Both the position numbers and the translations under genes were made by a program. Below the pieces are notes generated by a model. The model ran no database searches. It was not told the origin of the DNA and worked only from the letters and a program-made list of their open reading frames with translations. From Tetraselmis striata (taxonomy: Eukaryota; Chlorophyta; Chlorodendrophyceae; Chlorodendrales; Chlorodendraceae), in NCBI GenBank assembly GCA_006384855.1, contig VCJN01001640.1, positions 19,355 to 83,354 on the forward strand: a stretch of DNA of 64,000 nt, given 5' to 3'. The first letter of the stretch is position 1. The number at the start of each line of letters is the position of its first letter. Positions 53,401 through 64,000 of the stretch are shown piece after piece.

Positions 53401-54262
53401 GCCGCCTATTGTCAGTGGCAAACGCCGAGACGAGAATGCTTCGCCATCCCACCGAGCGCGCGCGAAGTATCCGCCCAGTAGCTCATTGTTGTCAATGTTA
53501 TTATCCACTCTGAAAGACTAAACTCAAATGTAATAGTAGGGGATATGACTGGCGACGGTAAAGATTTGATGGTGGTTGAAGTCTTTCGGTTAGTCGGATT
53601 CGCATGTTTAATCCGTCATTATTCCGCCGCGAACCCTATCAACGATCACAGCGCCCCCTCTTCTCCAGCATATATATGGTGCATACTATATGGCCGCCAC
53701 AGCTACGCGGCTGTCCCATCCCGTTTCGTTCCGTCTCGTGATGTTATGCCGTATTGTGTCGTGTCGTGTCGTGTCATATCACAGCGCCGTGTCGTGTCGT
53801 GTCGTGTCGTGTCGAGTCGTATCGTGTCGTGTCGTGTCATATCACAGTGTCGTGTCGTGTCGTGTCGTGTCGTGTCGTGTCGTCTCGTCTCGTGTCGTCC
53901 CGCCTGTCCGGCCTGGTATCGCCCTCCCCTCGCATCACTGTGCCTCGTTTCGTCCCTTCCCGTCCGGTCTCACTCCCTTCACAACCGAAGCCCTTAAGTC
54001 CCGTATGTATGGCGAATGCGGTGCCGCAGATCTGGATTACTCCGCCATGCCTTCGCTGTCGGCGGAGGACCGAGAAAAGCTGGCCGCGGCGCGTCCCGCC
54101 AGCATCGCTGCCGCCCAGCGCATCCCCGGCGTGACGCCCTCCGCGCTGCTCATCCTGCTAAGCCACGCCAACAGTCGGCGGCGCACAGCCGCGTCTCCGC
54201 GGGAGGGGCAGCGCCAGGAAGATCACCCCACGGCGTCGGCGGCGTTGGCTGGCGACAAATGA
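44426..54262 (+). CDS. MTO1: tRNA uridine 5-carboxymethylaminomethyl enzyme MnmG/MTO1, 13 exons
   Basis: Exons: 44426-44698, 45163-45216, 45366-45626, 48123-48521, 49208-49303, 49583-49850, 50349-50451, 50573-50686, 50845-50966, 51197-51290, 51993-52096, 53338-53389 and 54030-54262. The FAD-binding start [109 protein letters not shown] and the C-terminal [18 protein letters not shown] are all family landmarks. The enzyme, with a MnmE/GTPBP3 partner, modifies the wobble uridine of organellar tRNAs. The short Arg-rich N-terminus suits an organelle-targeting peptide. Exon 6 is one base too long: the frame shifts at 49751-49754, after EYDYVDP. All other phases fit. About 723 residues. Three introns start with GC. 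Confidence 0.93.
45627..48122 (+). other. Large intron 3 of MTO1 (2.5 kb)
   Basis: GC-AG intron by exon fit. Contains C tracts near 45667-45689 and 48050-48062, a GA run (46062-46080) and a GGGC array (47661-47698). No gene is recognised inside it. AT-richer than its exons. Confidence 0.6.
47661..47698. repeat. (GGGC)n array, G-quadruplex-prone
   Basis: About nine head-to-tail copies of 'gggc' inside MTO1 intron 3. G runs are on the transcribed gene's sense strand. Confidence 0.9.
53755..53900. repeat. (GTGTC)n pentanucleotide array
   Basis: Imperfect 'gtgtc' repeats with two interspersed 'atatcacag' interruptions, in MTO1 intron 12. Confidence 0.9.
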
Positions 54263-54781
54263 CTGCTAGACCTATCATCTCGCCATGCTGCCGACTACTG
54301 TTCCCCTCGTGTTGGACTGGCCGATTCGGAATTTGTATGCTAAGGACGAGCGTCGAATGCTGCTGTCTGACGCCCAATAGTAATCGCCAAGTCGGAGACA
54401 TATATTGCTATAATAGACGGTACACGAGATAAAATGAATGGAACCTCCACTTCATGTCGTCTGTGAAAGTAGTACATATATATCACATGTAATATAATCA
54501 TAGTACAACGTCGCGCCCCCCCCCCCCCCCCCCCCCCCCACTTTCTTTTTCTTGGGCTGCGCCTTGCCGAGTCGCATTCACTCCATTCACCAGTATACCA
54601 GTTACAGAAGTGGGGGCAACCAAAAAGTAGGGGGGAAAGGCTCCAAAGGGGGGGGGGGGGGGTGTGATGGGAAGCGTCATCAGCTCAGGGTGCGGGGAGC
54701 CCCCATTGTCCCCTTTAGATGCCGCGGCTGCGCATCCAGCAGGGTGAGGCGCAGCTATCTACCGAGGTGCCGGTAACTAAG
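54263..54781. other. Convergent intergenic region MTO1/SPT5
   Basis: Contains a C tract (54516-54539) and a G tract (54648-54662). It must hold the 3' ends of both transcripts. No polyadenylation signal is distinctive enough to name. Confidence 0.4.
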
Positions 54782-57700
54782 CTAGGCGGCGCTCTGCACG
54801 AGGCGGCCCAGCGAGGAGAGCTCCAGGATCTTGATGTCGGTGTTGGCGTCCAACTTGACGATGCCGTCGGCGACGTCCACGCCGATGAGGGAGCCGGTCT
54901 GGCCGCGGTGCTCCCCGCGCACGATCTTGACGGCGTTCTTCTTCTGCGGCGTCACCAGCGTGAGGTCGCCCGCGGGGAGGCGCAGCTCCGCCGCGCCGCC
55001 GTCGGGCTCAAAGCTGCCGTCGTCGCCGAGCGTGCCGGGCAGCACGAGCGCGGTGCCGGCGCCGATGTCCACCGACTTGACCACGCCCACGCGGCCCTCG
55101 TCCTCCTCGCCGGGCAGGTGCACCAGCAGGTCGTCCAGCAGGGAGAAATCCATGCCGCCGTCGCCGTGGGCGCCGCCGGGGCCGGGTGACATCGGCTCGC
55201 CCAGACCGGGGGTGCCTGCGTCCAGTGGCCGGTCCAAGAGGCAGGGTCAGCCCGTGTGCCTCATTGTACATATATTATATACAATAAGCCTTAGGAAACC
55301 ACTATGGACTTAATGTTGCTAGGCACAGCGAACAGATAAGACTATACTGATGTTATGTGTTATGTGTATATATGTAGATAAGACTGTACATAATAAGACT
55401 AACAAGACCGGAAGTAATACATGAGACTGATCAGACTAGCGAATATACATTGTACATGCACATAATAAAACACTACACATATATATACATATTATCGGTC
55501 TAGGTGTCATTATTACCGACTCCACGGCTCGGCAGAGATATGGAAAGTCTGACTGGAGAGGGAGCGCACCGGGCGTGGCGGCGAGGCCGCCGGGGGTGAA
55601 GGGGGTGTGGGTGCCGCCGGGCGTGGCGGCCAGGCCGGGTGTGCCGACGGTGCCTGGCGTGAAGGGCGTGCCGGAGAGGTCGCCGCCGGGGGTGGGCGCG
55701 CCCAGCGCCCCGCCGGGGGTGTGCGCTGCCTCGTAGGGCGTGCGCGCCGCGGCGTAGCCGCCGCCCGGCGTGCTGGGCGTCGCGCCGACGGGCGTCATCG
55801 CGGGCGTGTACGCGTGCCCGCCGTCGCCGCCGGGCGTGTCGGCGTATGGCGTGAACGCGGCGCCCGCGGGGGTGCCCACCGACGGCCCCTTGTCGAAGGG
55901 CGTCATCGGCGTCGGCGCGCCTTGCTTGTCGTACGGGTCGTCCGCCGGCGGGCGCGCGACGCCAGGGTGCATCGGCGTCGCACCCGCCAGCGGGTTCCAC
56001 GCGCTGTCGCGCATCGGGGTGGCGCCGCCGCGTGCGGCCACGCCCGGGTGGCTCGGCGTGGCGCCGCCCCAGCCGGGGTGCGCCGGGGTAGCGCTGCCGC
56101 GCGCGGGGGTGGCGCTGCCGTGGAAGGGCGTCGACTGCGGGTATGCCATGCCGCCGCCGCTGGGGCCAGCACCGCCGCGGCCGCCGGGTCGAGGGCCGGC
56201 GAAGTTGCCGGGCCCACGGCCGCCCATCCCGCCGCGTCCTCCAGAGGGGCCGCCGCGCCCGGCGACCTCCTCGAACTTGAGGCTGCCGCGCGCCACCGTC
56301 ACCACGCGGTTCTGCGCCTCCAGCTCCAGCCGCACAATCGTGTCGGTCGCGTCCACCACGCGCCCCTGCAGCAGCACACGTCACACACACTCAGCCGTGA
56401 ACAAACGCGGCATCCCTTCACACCGGTGCTCACACCGAGCGACCCGTCGAGCGCCCATATATCAACCCAGGTTGACAGGCAACCCCACGGAACACGGACA
56501 GACGGCGCCATCGGCACATGTAAACCCACGACCACAACACATACACTAACATGGTATGACACGTACTACATGGATGTATACAGAACGTCAGTACTTTGCA
56601 GTGCCGATATGGGTGCCAGCACGGCGGGCAGTGCCTGTCGTCCCTGGAGGTGACGGGTAGCGGGGGGAGGGCACGCACGCAGTAGCCGCGCCACTGGCCC
56701 TTGGAAATCTTGATGGTCTGGCCAATGAGGGCGCTGTCGCGGCGCGCCTGGTTGGCGCGGCCGCCCGAGTACATTCCGGGCGCGGGGCCGCGGCGGTCGC
56801 CCATGGCGCCGACCGCGCCGGGCCGCCCGGGCGCGGGGCTCTGCGGGGTCATGCGCATACCAAAGGCCGCAGGGCTCTGCGGGGTTACGCCCGGCCGGGT
56901 GGGCGTCATCACGCTGCCGGGGGTCCCGAAGGCCGCGCCGCCGCCGCCGCCGCGCGAGGCGCTGCCGCCCGTCTTGGCGCGCACGTTGCGGGAGCGGATG
57001 ACGATAAACCCGCCGTGCTCGTTGGACTCGCGCGACTGCGGGACCACAGCAAAGTCAGCGGGAGGACTTGGCGTGGCCGCCAGCGAGTGGGTTGTGCAGT
57101 CACAAGGCACAGTGCGTTCCGCATTCATGGGGTGGCATCATGCCCTTGTATCACCATTGCCTGCATGCCGTCACACCATTCCATTCCCCGATCGAAATGA
57201 CCACGCCAACCAATGCCAAGCACCATCCCTGTCCTTATGCAATAATGATGGCCATTAATGGGTTGTAATTCCCATGTGCCGCACAAGCGGCGGCGGGTTT
57301 GCCCATCACTCTGCCGAGAAAGGGCGGGGGAGGGGGTCCCCTGTGTGCAGCGCGGACGCACCTGCATGAAGAGCATGCCGCGGTGGATGTACTTGACGGT
57401 GCCGGCGCGGCCCTTGAACGCGCCGTCCGCGATGGTGACCTGGTCGTTGACCGCCACCTGCGCAGAGTTCATGTCTGTCGTCGGCCGCATCAGGCGCTGC
57501 GGGATGGAGCGCTTGAGGTCCGGCACGCGGCACACGCGGATGTCTGGCTTGTCGGGGAGGCCCTGCCACAAGGGAAACGGCGGTGAGATGGGGCCGCGAA
57601 GCAAACCAGCTCCAACGCACTCAGGCAGGCGCATTAACATCCAATGAGGATGTGTGTCGGGGGCGCCAGGACGCGGATGGGGAAGGAGGAGCCTACATGA

Positions 57701-60700
57701 TTGGTGAGCACACGGCAGCTGTCCTTCTCGACGTGCACTATGACGCCGACCGTCTGGTGGTCCAGCACCACAAGGTCATGCAGGTCGTAGTCGCCGATCT
57801 TGTCCTGCCCTGTCGCGATTTCCTGCGACTCGGTGAGGTCGCGCGCAAAGGCGCGGAACTCCTTCTGCGTCATGTCGCTGAAGACGACGCACACGCCGTT
57901 CTCCGACTTGACCACCATGCCCGTGTTGCCGGAGTGCTTGCCATTGATGCACTGCACCAAAGGACACACAGCACAATAACAACGCATCGGTCAGCCTTGC
58001 GCCTTGGCCAAGTCCATCGCATGTGGGACCATGTAGCCCCGCTCTCTCGCTCTCGGCGGCTTTCTCCCATTTGCGCGCGCGTCGCTGCGTGTTTGCATGC
58101 GGAGATTTAAGAGTTGGTATGCAACACCGGCCCCTCGTGACCCTCCATCCGCACCTTGACGTGGTCGCCGGAGTTGAAGAACTTGGCGAGCTGGGTGGCG
58201 TCGAAGGTGAGCGCCTCGTCCAGGTCCTGCATGTCCGGGCATCACCACCACCTTGCCCTCCTCCGTGCGCCCCGTCACGCGGCCCGTGAGCTCCTTCAGG
58301 TCGCCCTCGATGACCTCCACCTTGTCGCCGCGCTCAAAAACCGCCACGGGCTTGCTGTCCTCCTTGTCGTCCACGCCCTGCATGAGCGCGCTCAGCTGGG
58401 CGTCGATGGTGCCGTCGTCCTCCTTTGCGTTTTGCTTGGCCTGCGGTCCAGCATGGAGGGCGGCCACGTAGGGGAGGGGCAAGACAGCTCATCCAAGCCA
58501 TCGCACTCACACGATCCTACCATAAGATCAAAGTATGCTTTGGATTTTATCCCATATATTTATCAATAACATAGGAAGGGTCGGAGGGAGAAGGGATGGG
58601 GCCGGGGGGGGGGGGGGGGGGGGGGGGGTTGTCCTCGCAGCGTCCGCGTAATCATCGGCGAGGTACATCAGCGTACACGCGTTGGTGCCATTGGCCGTCA
58701 ACCACCACGGATTGTATTCGGCCTGTCCCCTTAATAATATTCTGGCATAAGTACGAGCTGTCATTAGTCATCGGCAAGGGAGGAGGGGGCGCGCCTGGTT
58801 GAACTTCTGCAGCTCGTCCACCGGCGGCATCGCATCCTCCAGCGGCACCAGCCCCTTCAGGCTGACGACGCGCAGCGCGTAGCCATCCACAAAGCGCTGC
58901 GTGCCCATCTGGAAGAAGTAGCCGCCAGCGCCGTCGCGGCGCTTCTCCACCTCCAGGCCGAAGTCCTTGGCCTCCTGAGGGTTAAAGGCGCGCTGCGGCG
59001 GCTTGATCTAGCGGAGAGCAAAGGCGGCGCATGGGTCAGGACTCGGGCGGCTCAGTGTCCGGCAATCCCTCGCGCGCCCGACAGCTGCATGGAGAAATCA
59101 GGGGATACAGAGGATGCGCGGGCTGTGTGGCCAGCAGGGCGGCCAGGCGGCCAGAGTCGCGGTGTTTCCTGTAGAGCTCGGGACTCAAGGGGATCCCCGG
59201 CCCGGTCCTTGACATAGGTTTTCACTCACCCCCCAGGGGGGGGAGAAAAACGACATATGTGTGTCGCGATGCTCGGCATACGTGGTTGCCCAGCTGCTTG
59301 CAGGTTGACCAGGAGGAAAAGGGGCATGCACCGCTAGGGTGGCGGCGGGCGATTCGATGGGTGGGCAAGGCGGAAGGCGGGGGTGGGGGGGGGGGGGTCA
59401 CCTTGGGTTTGTGCCCAAACGGCACCCGCTCTTTCTTGGCGAGCTGGCTGTAGTCCAGGCGCGGCACGATCATGATGGTGGCGCGCCCCGCACCGGCGTC
59501 AATGTCGTGCACGCGCGCGAGGTCGCCCGCGTAGACGCCGGAGCGGACGCGCACCCACGAGTCCAGCTCCACCTTTTGCTTGGCCTTGGTGTTGACGGTG
59601 ACGGCGTCCACCATCTCCGCAATCGGCACCTGCTTGACGCCCTTGGTCCACATCAGCCCCTGCAGCCCGTTCATGTTGTCCTTCACGTGCGACTCCTTGT
59701 CCGCCTCGACGTAGATGTAGCCCTGCCGCACAGCAGGGGCCGCGGAATGGGACGGATCAGGACAGGGGTGCAGATACTGCGGCACCGCTCATTGGTGACC
59801 CGGACATCAGAGACACCGACTCGGTTCATCCCTTCCTTAACTAGTCAGTGCTGGGTAATCTATAGTCGTTCCGCGGTGACATGAAAGCGCGAAAGGGACA
59901 TGGCGACAATAGGTAGGCTCATGCTGATTCACAGCATTCACAGCAATCGTGAAATAGAGGCAGGCGGGTGTAGGGCTGAGAGGGCCAGGCCGGTCAAAAG
60001 GCACGCCGCTGGATTGGCGCGGAAGGGGGGAGGGGGCGCACCTTGAGGTGGTCCTGGAAAAAGACGGACTTGATGACCAGCGGCTTGCCGCGGTCCGCCA
60101 TGTTGTACGCCTTCTGCATGGCGCAGATCGCGATCTCGCGCTCCATGCCCGGCCGGCACCGCATCATCCACATCTTGGTGTCGCGGATGGTGGGCAGCAG
60201 GCTCTGCTGCCCGATGGCCGTGGTGTCGCCCATGTCCTCGTACTCCCGCTGCCCCTGCACGTAGCGCTCGTTCACGTAGCGCTCCAGCTCCTCGTGGTTC
60301 TCCTCATGCATGTCCTCCCTGAGCAATCCCAGCGGGGCGCTCAGCGCCACAGTGATTAAGAGGGGGGGGGGGGGGGAGGAGGGGCCGGGGGGAGGGGCGG
60401 GGCACCTGTGCTTGCGGACAGTGGCATGCAGCTCCTGCGCCTTGGCCGCATCCTCGTGGGAGGCGTCAAAGTCATCGTCGATGAGGTCATCGTGCTCCTC
60501 ATCCTGCACAGCGCGGACGGGCTCAGCACCTCGCGCACACAACTGCCCGCAGCAGCGCTCTCCGCTGCCCCCCCCCCCCCCCCCCCTTCCCCACACACAC
60601 ACACACACACACACACACCTCACTCCCCAGCAAGCAACGCGCCCGCACCTCCATATCGTCCTCATCGTCGTCATCCACATCCGCCTGCTCATCGAAGTAC

Positions 60701-61042
60701 ATGCGCGCCCGCTTGCGCTTGTCGTCTACCTCCTCATACTGCACGCCAGGGTGGCAGCGAGTGTGAGCGGGCAGCCCTCCCGTCACACGAGCAAGCAGGA
60801 TGGCCAAAGGGGCAAAATTGTGTACGTGTGTGTGTGTGTGTGTGTGTGTGTTCAGGGTGGGTTGGGGGTGGGGGGTGGGGGGTGGGGGGGGGGGGGGGCT
60901 GCCCACTCACCTCATCATCGTCATCCATGCGCTTGCCCCTCTTGCCCGAAGGCTTAGCCTTCCTGGGCGCCTCCTCCACCTCCTCCTCCTCCTCCTCGTC
61001 CTCCGTCAGCTCCTCCTCCGACGCATACTCGTCATCGCTCAT
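54782..61042 (-). CDS. SPT5: Transcription elongation factor SPT5, 12 exons
   Basis: Exons (5' to 3'): 61042-60911, 60738-60649, 60503-60406, 60318-60042, 59722-59402, 59007-58795, 58440-58155, 57951-57697, 57562-57362, 57035-56679, 56365-55570 and 55215-54782. Order of domains: acidic N-terminus (DEYASEEELTEDEEEEEEV), NGN domain (TKMWMMRCRPGMEREIAICA...), then KOW units including SWVRVRSGVYAGDLARVHDI, GDKVEVIEGDLKELTGRV, GKHSGNTGMVVKSENG, DQVTIADGAFKGRAGTVKYI and IKISKGQWRGYC/GRVVDATD. A long C-terminal repeat region follows with many 'GGATPMH/ATPSHPG' units, then a final KOW. SPT5 with SPT4 clamps RNA polymerase II. Phases fit except for one extra base near 58235-58239. Intron 6 has a GC donor. 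About 1152 residues. Confidence 0.93.
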
Positions 61043-62042
61043 TGCACCTTCTGCCGGGGAAGGGGGGGGAGGGGGGTTCACTCCCCCAGCCCCCCCCCCC
61101 CCCCCCCCCCCCCCCACACACACACACCCACCACCCCGTACACGCCCCTTCTGCTGCCTCAAGCCAGCGACTTGCGCGTCTGCGGACGGTGACGCAGCTG
61201 CCGGCAAAGGAGCCCTCAGCTGCGGCCTATCAGACGCAGCGGCGCCGTAGCGCACCACACCCAAGAACAGGCCGGGCAGGGCAAGGCCGGGAGACTACCC
61301 ACGCCGGAGTGGAGTGGCCGTTCGCGGGCCCGGACTCGCGGGGGAAGAATGGCGCGGCAATTACGGGCTGGAATCAGGCTGAGGCGGTTCCCTGTGCCCA
61401 ACGTGTCTGCGCGGGACCTTAGATGGCCATCCCAGACAGTGAAGGGGGGGGGGGGGGGGGGGGGGGGGGGTCCACAGACCCGCTGGCGCTTTACCGGGGC
61501 GGCTCTCGATCGACCTCTCTGGAGGCTGGCGGCTGCACGGCCTGCCCCGCGGCGCCCAACGACTTTCCTCCTAGACCTTCGACGCGGCTGCGCTCCAGGG
61601 TCTGGCGCCTTCGTGCAGTGTTTCGCTTCTCCCTCCCGGCCCCGACCCTCGTGCCCGCGCGCGCTTGGCGGGCTGCGCTGCTTGTTGATCGCTCCAGCTG
61701 ATTTGCAGCCCTTGCGCATAGCCGGCGGCGCGCGAAGAACGCGCGCATTTATCAAAGGACACTACGGGTACTGGTAGTCAAGTAAGGATTACTGTATAAT
61801 ATAATTACATGAGCTAGCAGCAGAAGGCGATACTACCGGTATTACTGGTATCGTATAAGGATTGTCAAGTACGGATTTACTGTGATTACATGAGCTAGAC
61901 GCAACATTCAAGTACGGATTTACTGGTATCGTAGTACAGTCGTAGCACTGCTCTTCGTACTACTACGAGCGGTACCTGTACGTGCGTACATGTACGAGTA
62001 CCTGTACCTGCTTAGCTAGCGCAGGGTCCGCTGATTTATTAG
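61043..62042. other. SPT5 upstream region and spacer
   Basis: C tract (61091-61115) with CA repeats close to the SPT5 start, probably 5' UTR, intron or promoter, and a G tract (61444-61470). From 61.78 kb the sequence is repetitive ('agtacggatttactg' variants) and includes the 32-bp string shared with 39214-39245. No gene seen. Confidence 0.4.
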
Positions 62043-64000
62043 GGGACATGTTACTTGTATCCAGTGGATACAGCGTTATTTGTATCCAGGTCCAACTGCA
62101 GCTTCTGGACAAGCCATTCTGGACAAGCCGCGGTAGCGCCTCCAGTACCCGTAGCACAGAAACAGAGGCACGACTGTACTACAGGGTCCGGGCACGGATA
62201 TAAATTAGGTCGCACTGGACGCCGTTGACCCGCAGTGTAGTCCCGCACCCATCCGGCACGATGCCACATCTCCCCCGCCCGCTTGCGCCTGTATAGGCGG
62301 CGCCGGATGTGCCACCCATGATATGTTTGGTAGTCCGCACTCCTTGCCTCCCACTGCACAGACGCCCGAGGCTTGCACTATCCGTTCCGTTAGCGCCAGT
62401 TGAGCCCGCCGCGTACAGTGCGCCGCCTCCAGTCGGAAGCTATGCCCCTGACGCTACAAATCCAGAGTTTGACCGCTTCTCCGTCGACGACCCACCTCGC
62501 GTCGGCCACGTGCTCGCCAGGGGCACGACACCCCACGAGGTCATCGTTCGCTACGCACATGACTACGCCACGGCTGTTGGGTATACTCAGAAACACCTCG
62601 CCGACTACAAGAACGCCGAGGGGTTCCCGCGCCGCCTCCGCATTTAGTGTGGGCACTCTGGCAAGCCCGCGCCATGTCTCAAGGTGCGTGACCCCTCCAT
62701 GCACCGCCAACGTTCAAGTAAACGCGTGGGATGCTGCCCCTACCTCCTTACAATATGGCGTACGACTAATCGCCCAGTCGAGCACACCAGCCAAGCGGCG
62801 CGCTGCGACTATCCCGCGTGGGTTGTGACAGCTGTAACAGGTTTGACACACGGTCTGTGCGAGGGCCTATCTGGGGGGACCCACTCTTGTGGGTCACTGG
62901 CGAGCAGAGCAGAGCATGGATTGCTGTGGTGGTTGCTGTGGTGGACCCCGCGATGATCGCTGTGGTGGCCGATGTATTTCCCCAGGCCTACCACAGATGG
63001 TGCATGTACCACCTGATCGTCAACATTTCAAGAACTGCAGCAGTGCAGTGCGCGGCGGCATCGGACAGCTAATAGTGGACTTCATCATCACATCCAGAAC
63101 ACAACCCGAGGTTGCCTTTCGTGCCCGGTGTGCCCTTCCCCCCCCCCCCACCACCCCACCCCCCGCCCCCGATCCCTTCCCCACCCATACCCCCCACCGC
63201 ACCCCCCCCCCCCCCCCCCCCCCCCCCCGCTGCCGTATGGGCCGCTCGTCCCCCTTCCCATTACTCTGATCTCCCCAACCCCCCCATACATTCCAGGCCC
63301 CGCGCTGCATTTATTGCTGCTCGCCCCCTCCCCATACTCTGACCTTCCCCCAGCCCATACATCCAGCTGCGCCGCAGGCATTATTGCTGCTGCCTCCCAT
63401 ACTCTGACTCCCCCAGGCCCCATACATCCAGCTCCGCGCAAGCATTATGTTGCCTCGGCCTCCCATCTCTTTGACTCCTCCCAGCCCATATATTTCAGCC
63501 CCGCGCTGCATTTATGCTGCTCGCCCTCCATTACTGTGAACTCCCCCAGCCCATACATCCCAGCCCCGCGCTGGTCATTATGCTGCTCGCCCTTCCCATA
63601 CTGTGACTCCCCAACCCATACATCCAGCCCCGCGCTGCATTATGCTGCTCGCCTCCCATACTGTGACTCCCCCAACCCATACATCCAAGCCCCGCCGCCG
63701 CATTTATGCTGCTCGCTCCTCCCATACTGTTGACTCCCCAACCCATACATTCCAGCCCCGCGCTGCATTATGCTGCTCGCCTCCCATACTCTGACTCCCC
63801 CAGCCCATTACATCCAGCCCCGCGGCCGCATTATGCTGCTCGCTCTCCCATACTCTGACTCCCCAACCCATACATCCAGCCCCGCGCTGCATTATGCTGC
63901 TCGCCCTTCCCGTACTCTCGGACTCCCCCAGCCCATATATTAGCCCCGCGCTGCATTATGCTGCTCGCCCTCCCATACTGTGACTCCCCCAGCCCATACA
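62043..64000 (+). pseudogene. Internally deleted second MULE copy
   Basis: Begins with the same terminal repeat (ggggacatgttacttgtatc) and subterminal sequence as the right end of the 39.6-44.2 kb element, reading rightward. The transposase start region is recognisable (SAPPPVGSYAPDA, VIVRYAHDYATAVG), but a TAG replaces the CAG of RLRIQC, and two internal deletions near 62890 and 62930 remove most of the DNA between the FAR1-like region and the second Asp motif. It then continues as VVADVFPQAYHRWCMYHLIV and runs into a C-rich intron and a degenerate minisatellite. The right end is beyond the window. Confidence 0.75.
63270..64000. repeat. Degenerate 62-bp minisatellite, reverse orientation
   Basis: Reverse-complement relatives of the units at 41288-42540, but with many single-base insertions and deletions (for example 'gcatttatgctgct' against 'gcattatgctgct'), so that unit length varies from about 60 to 68. 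Confidence 0.85.

Noticed and set aside
55500-56653. Long Ala/Arg-rich frames opposite and out of frame with SPT5
   Set aside because: Artefacts of very GC-rich sequence. The SPT5 exon in this region fits phase and family.

Overview
The window looks like nuclear DNA of a GC-rich unicellular eukaryote, most likely a green alga. Conserved genes are split into many short exons with GT-AG and some GC-AG introns, the introns carry long poly-C/poly-G tracts, and the mobile elements are of types known from algae. No bacterial operons or bacterial rRNA are seen. The algal assignment is an inference from gene style and from the virus family present; nothing in the window proves the taxon.

Host genes. 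(1) 1988-4827 (+) is a 12-exon gene for a coiled-coil protein resembling CCDC112. (2) 44426-54262 (+) is a complete 13-exon gene for the organellar tRNA-modifying enzyme MnmG/MTO1. (3) 54782-61042 (-) is a complete 12-exon gene for the transcription elongation factor SPT5, convergent with MTO1. Exon phases fit throughout, except for one single-base frameshift in each of MTO1 and SPT5.

Mobile DNA. 6191-9252 is a tyrosine-recombinase element flanked by direct repeats of about 170 bp. 39624-44246 is an almost intact Mutator-like element (29-bp terminal inverted repeats, perfect 9-bp target duplication, FAR1/SWIM-type transposase) with a minisatellite of 62-bp units in its intron. 62043-64000 is an internally deleted relative of it in the opposite orientation. 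9.3-18.5 kb is repeat-rich and gene-poor.

Main find. 18751-38837 (about 20 kb) is an endogenous polinton-like virus (PLV) with 1.1-1.2 kb terminal inverted repeats (TIRs). It has a replication module (TVpol-like plus superfamily 3 helicase, 21017-23534), a tyrosine recombinase, a cytosine-type DNA methyltransferase, and a leftward virion cluster (packaging ATPase, basic/Gly-rich protein, small hydrophobic protein, double-jelly-roll major capsid candidate, minor capsid candidate, FN3-type surface protein). It also carries a collagen-like fibre and a second FN3 protein. Each TIR contains an outward-reading 115-codon gene. A segment of about 240 bp from the TIR occurs a third time inside the element, just after the helicase gene, so the replication module is itself bracketed by inverted copies. 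An AT-rich palindrome of about 215 bp abuts the left end.

Many reading frames in the virus, the transposons and the single-copy host genes are broken by single-base indels. Breaks in unrelated host genes suggest that part of this is consensus error in the sequence and not decay; this affects every call of 'pseudogene' below.
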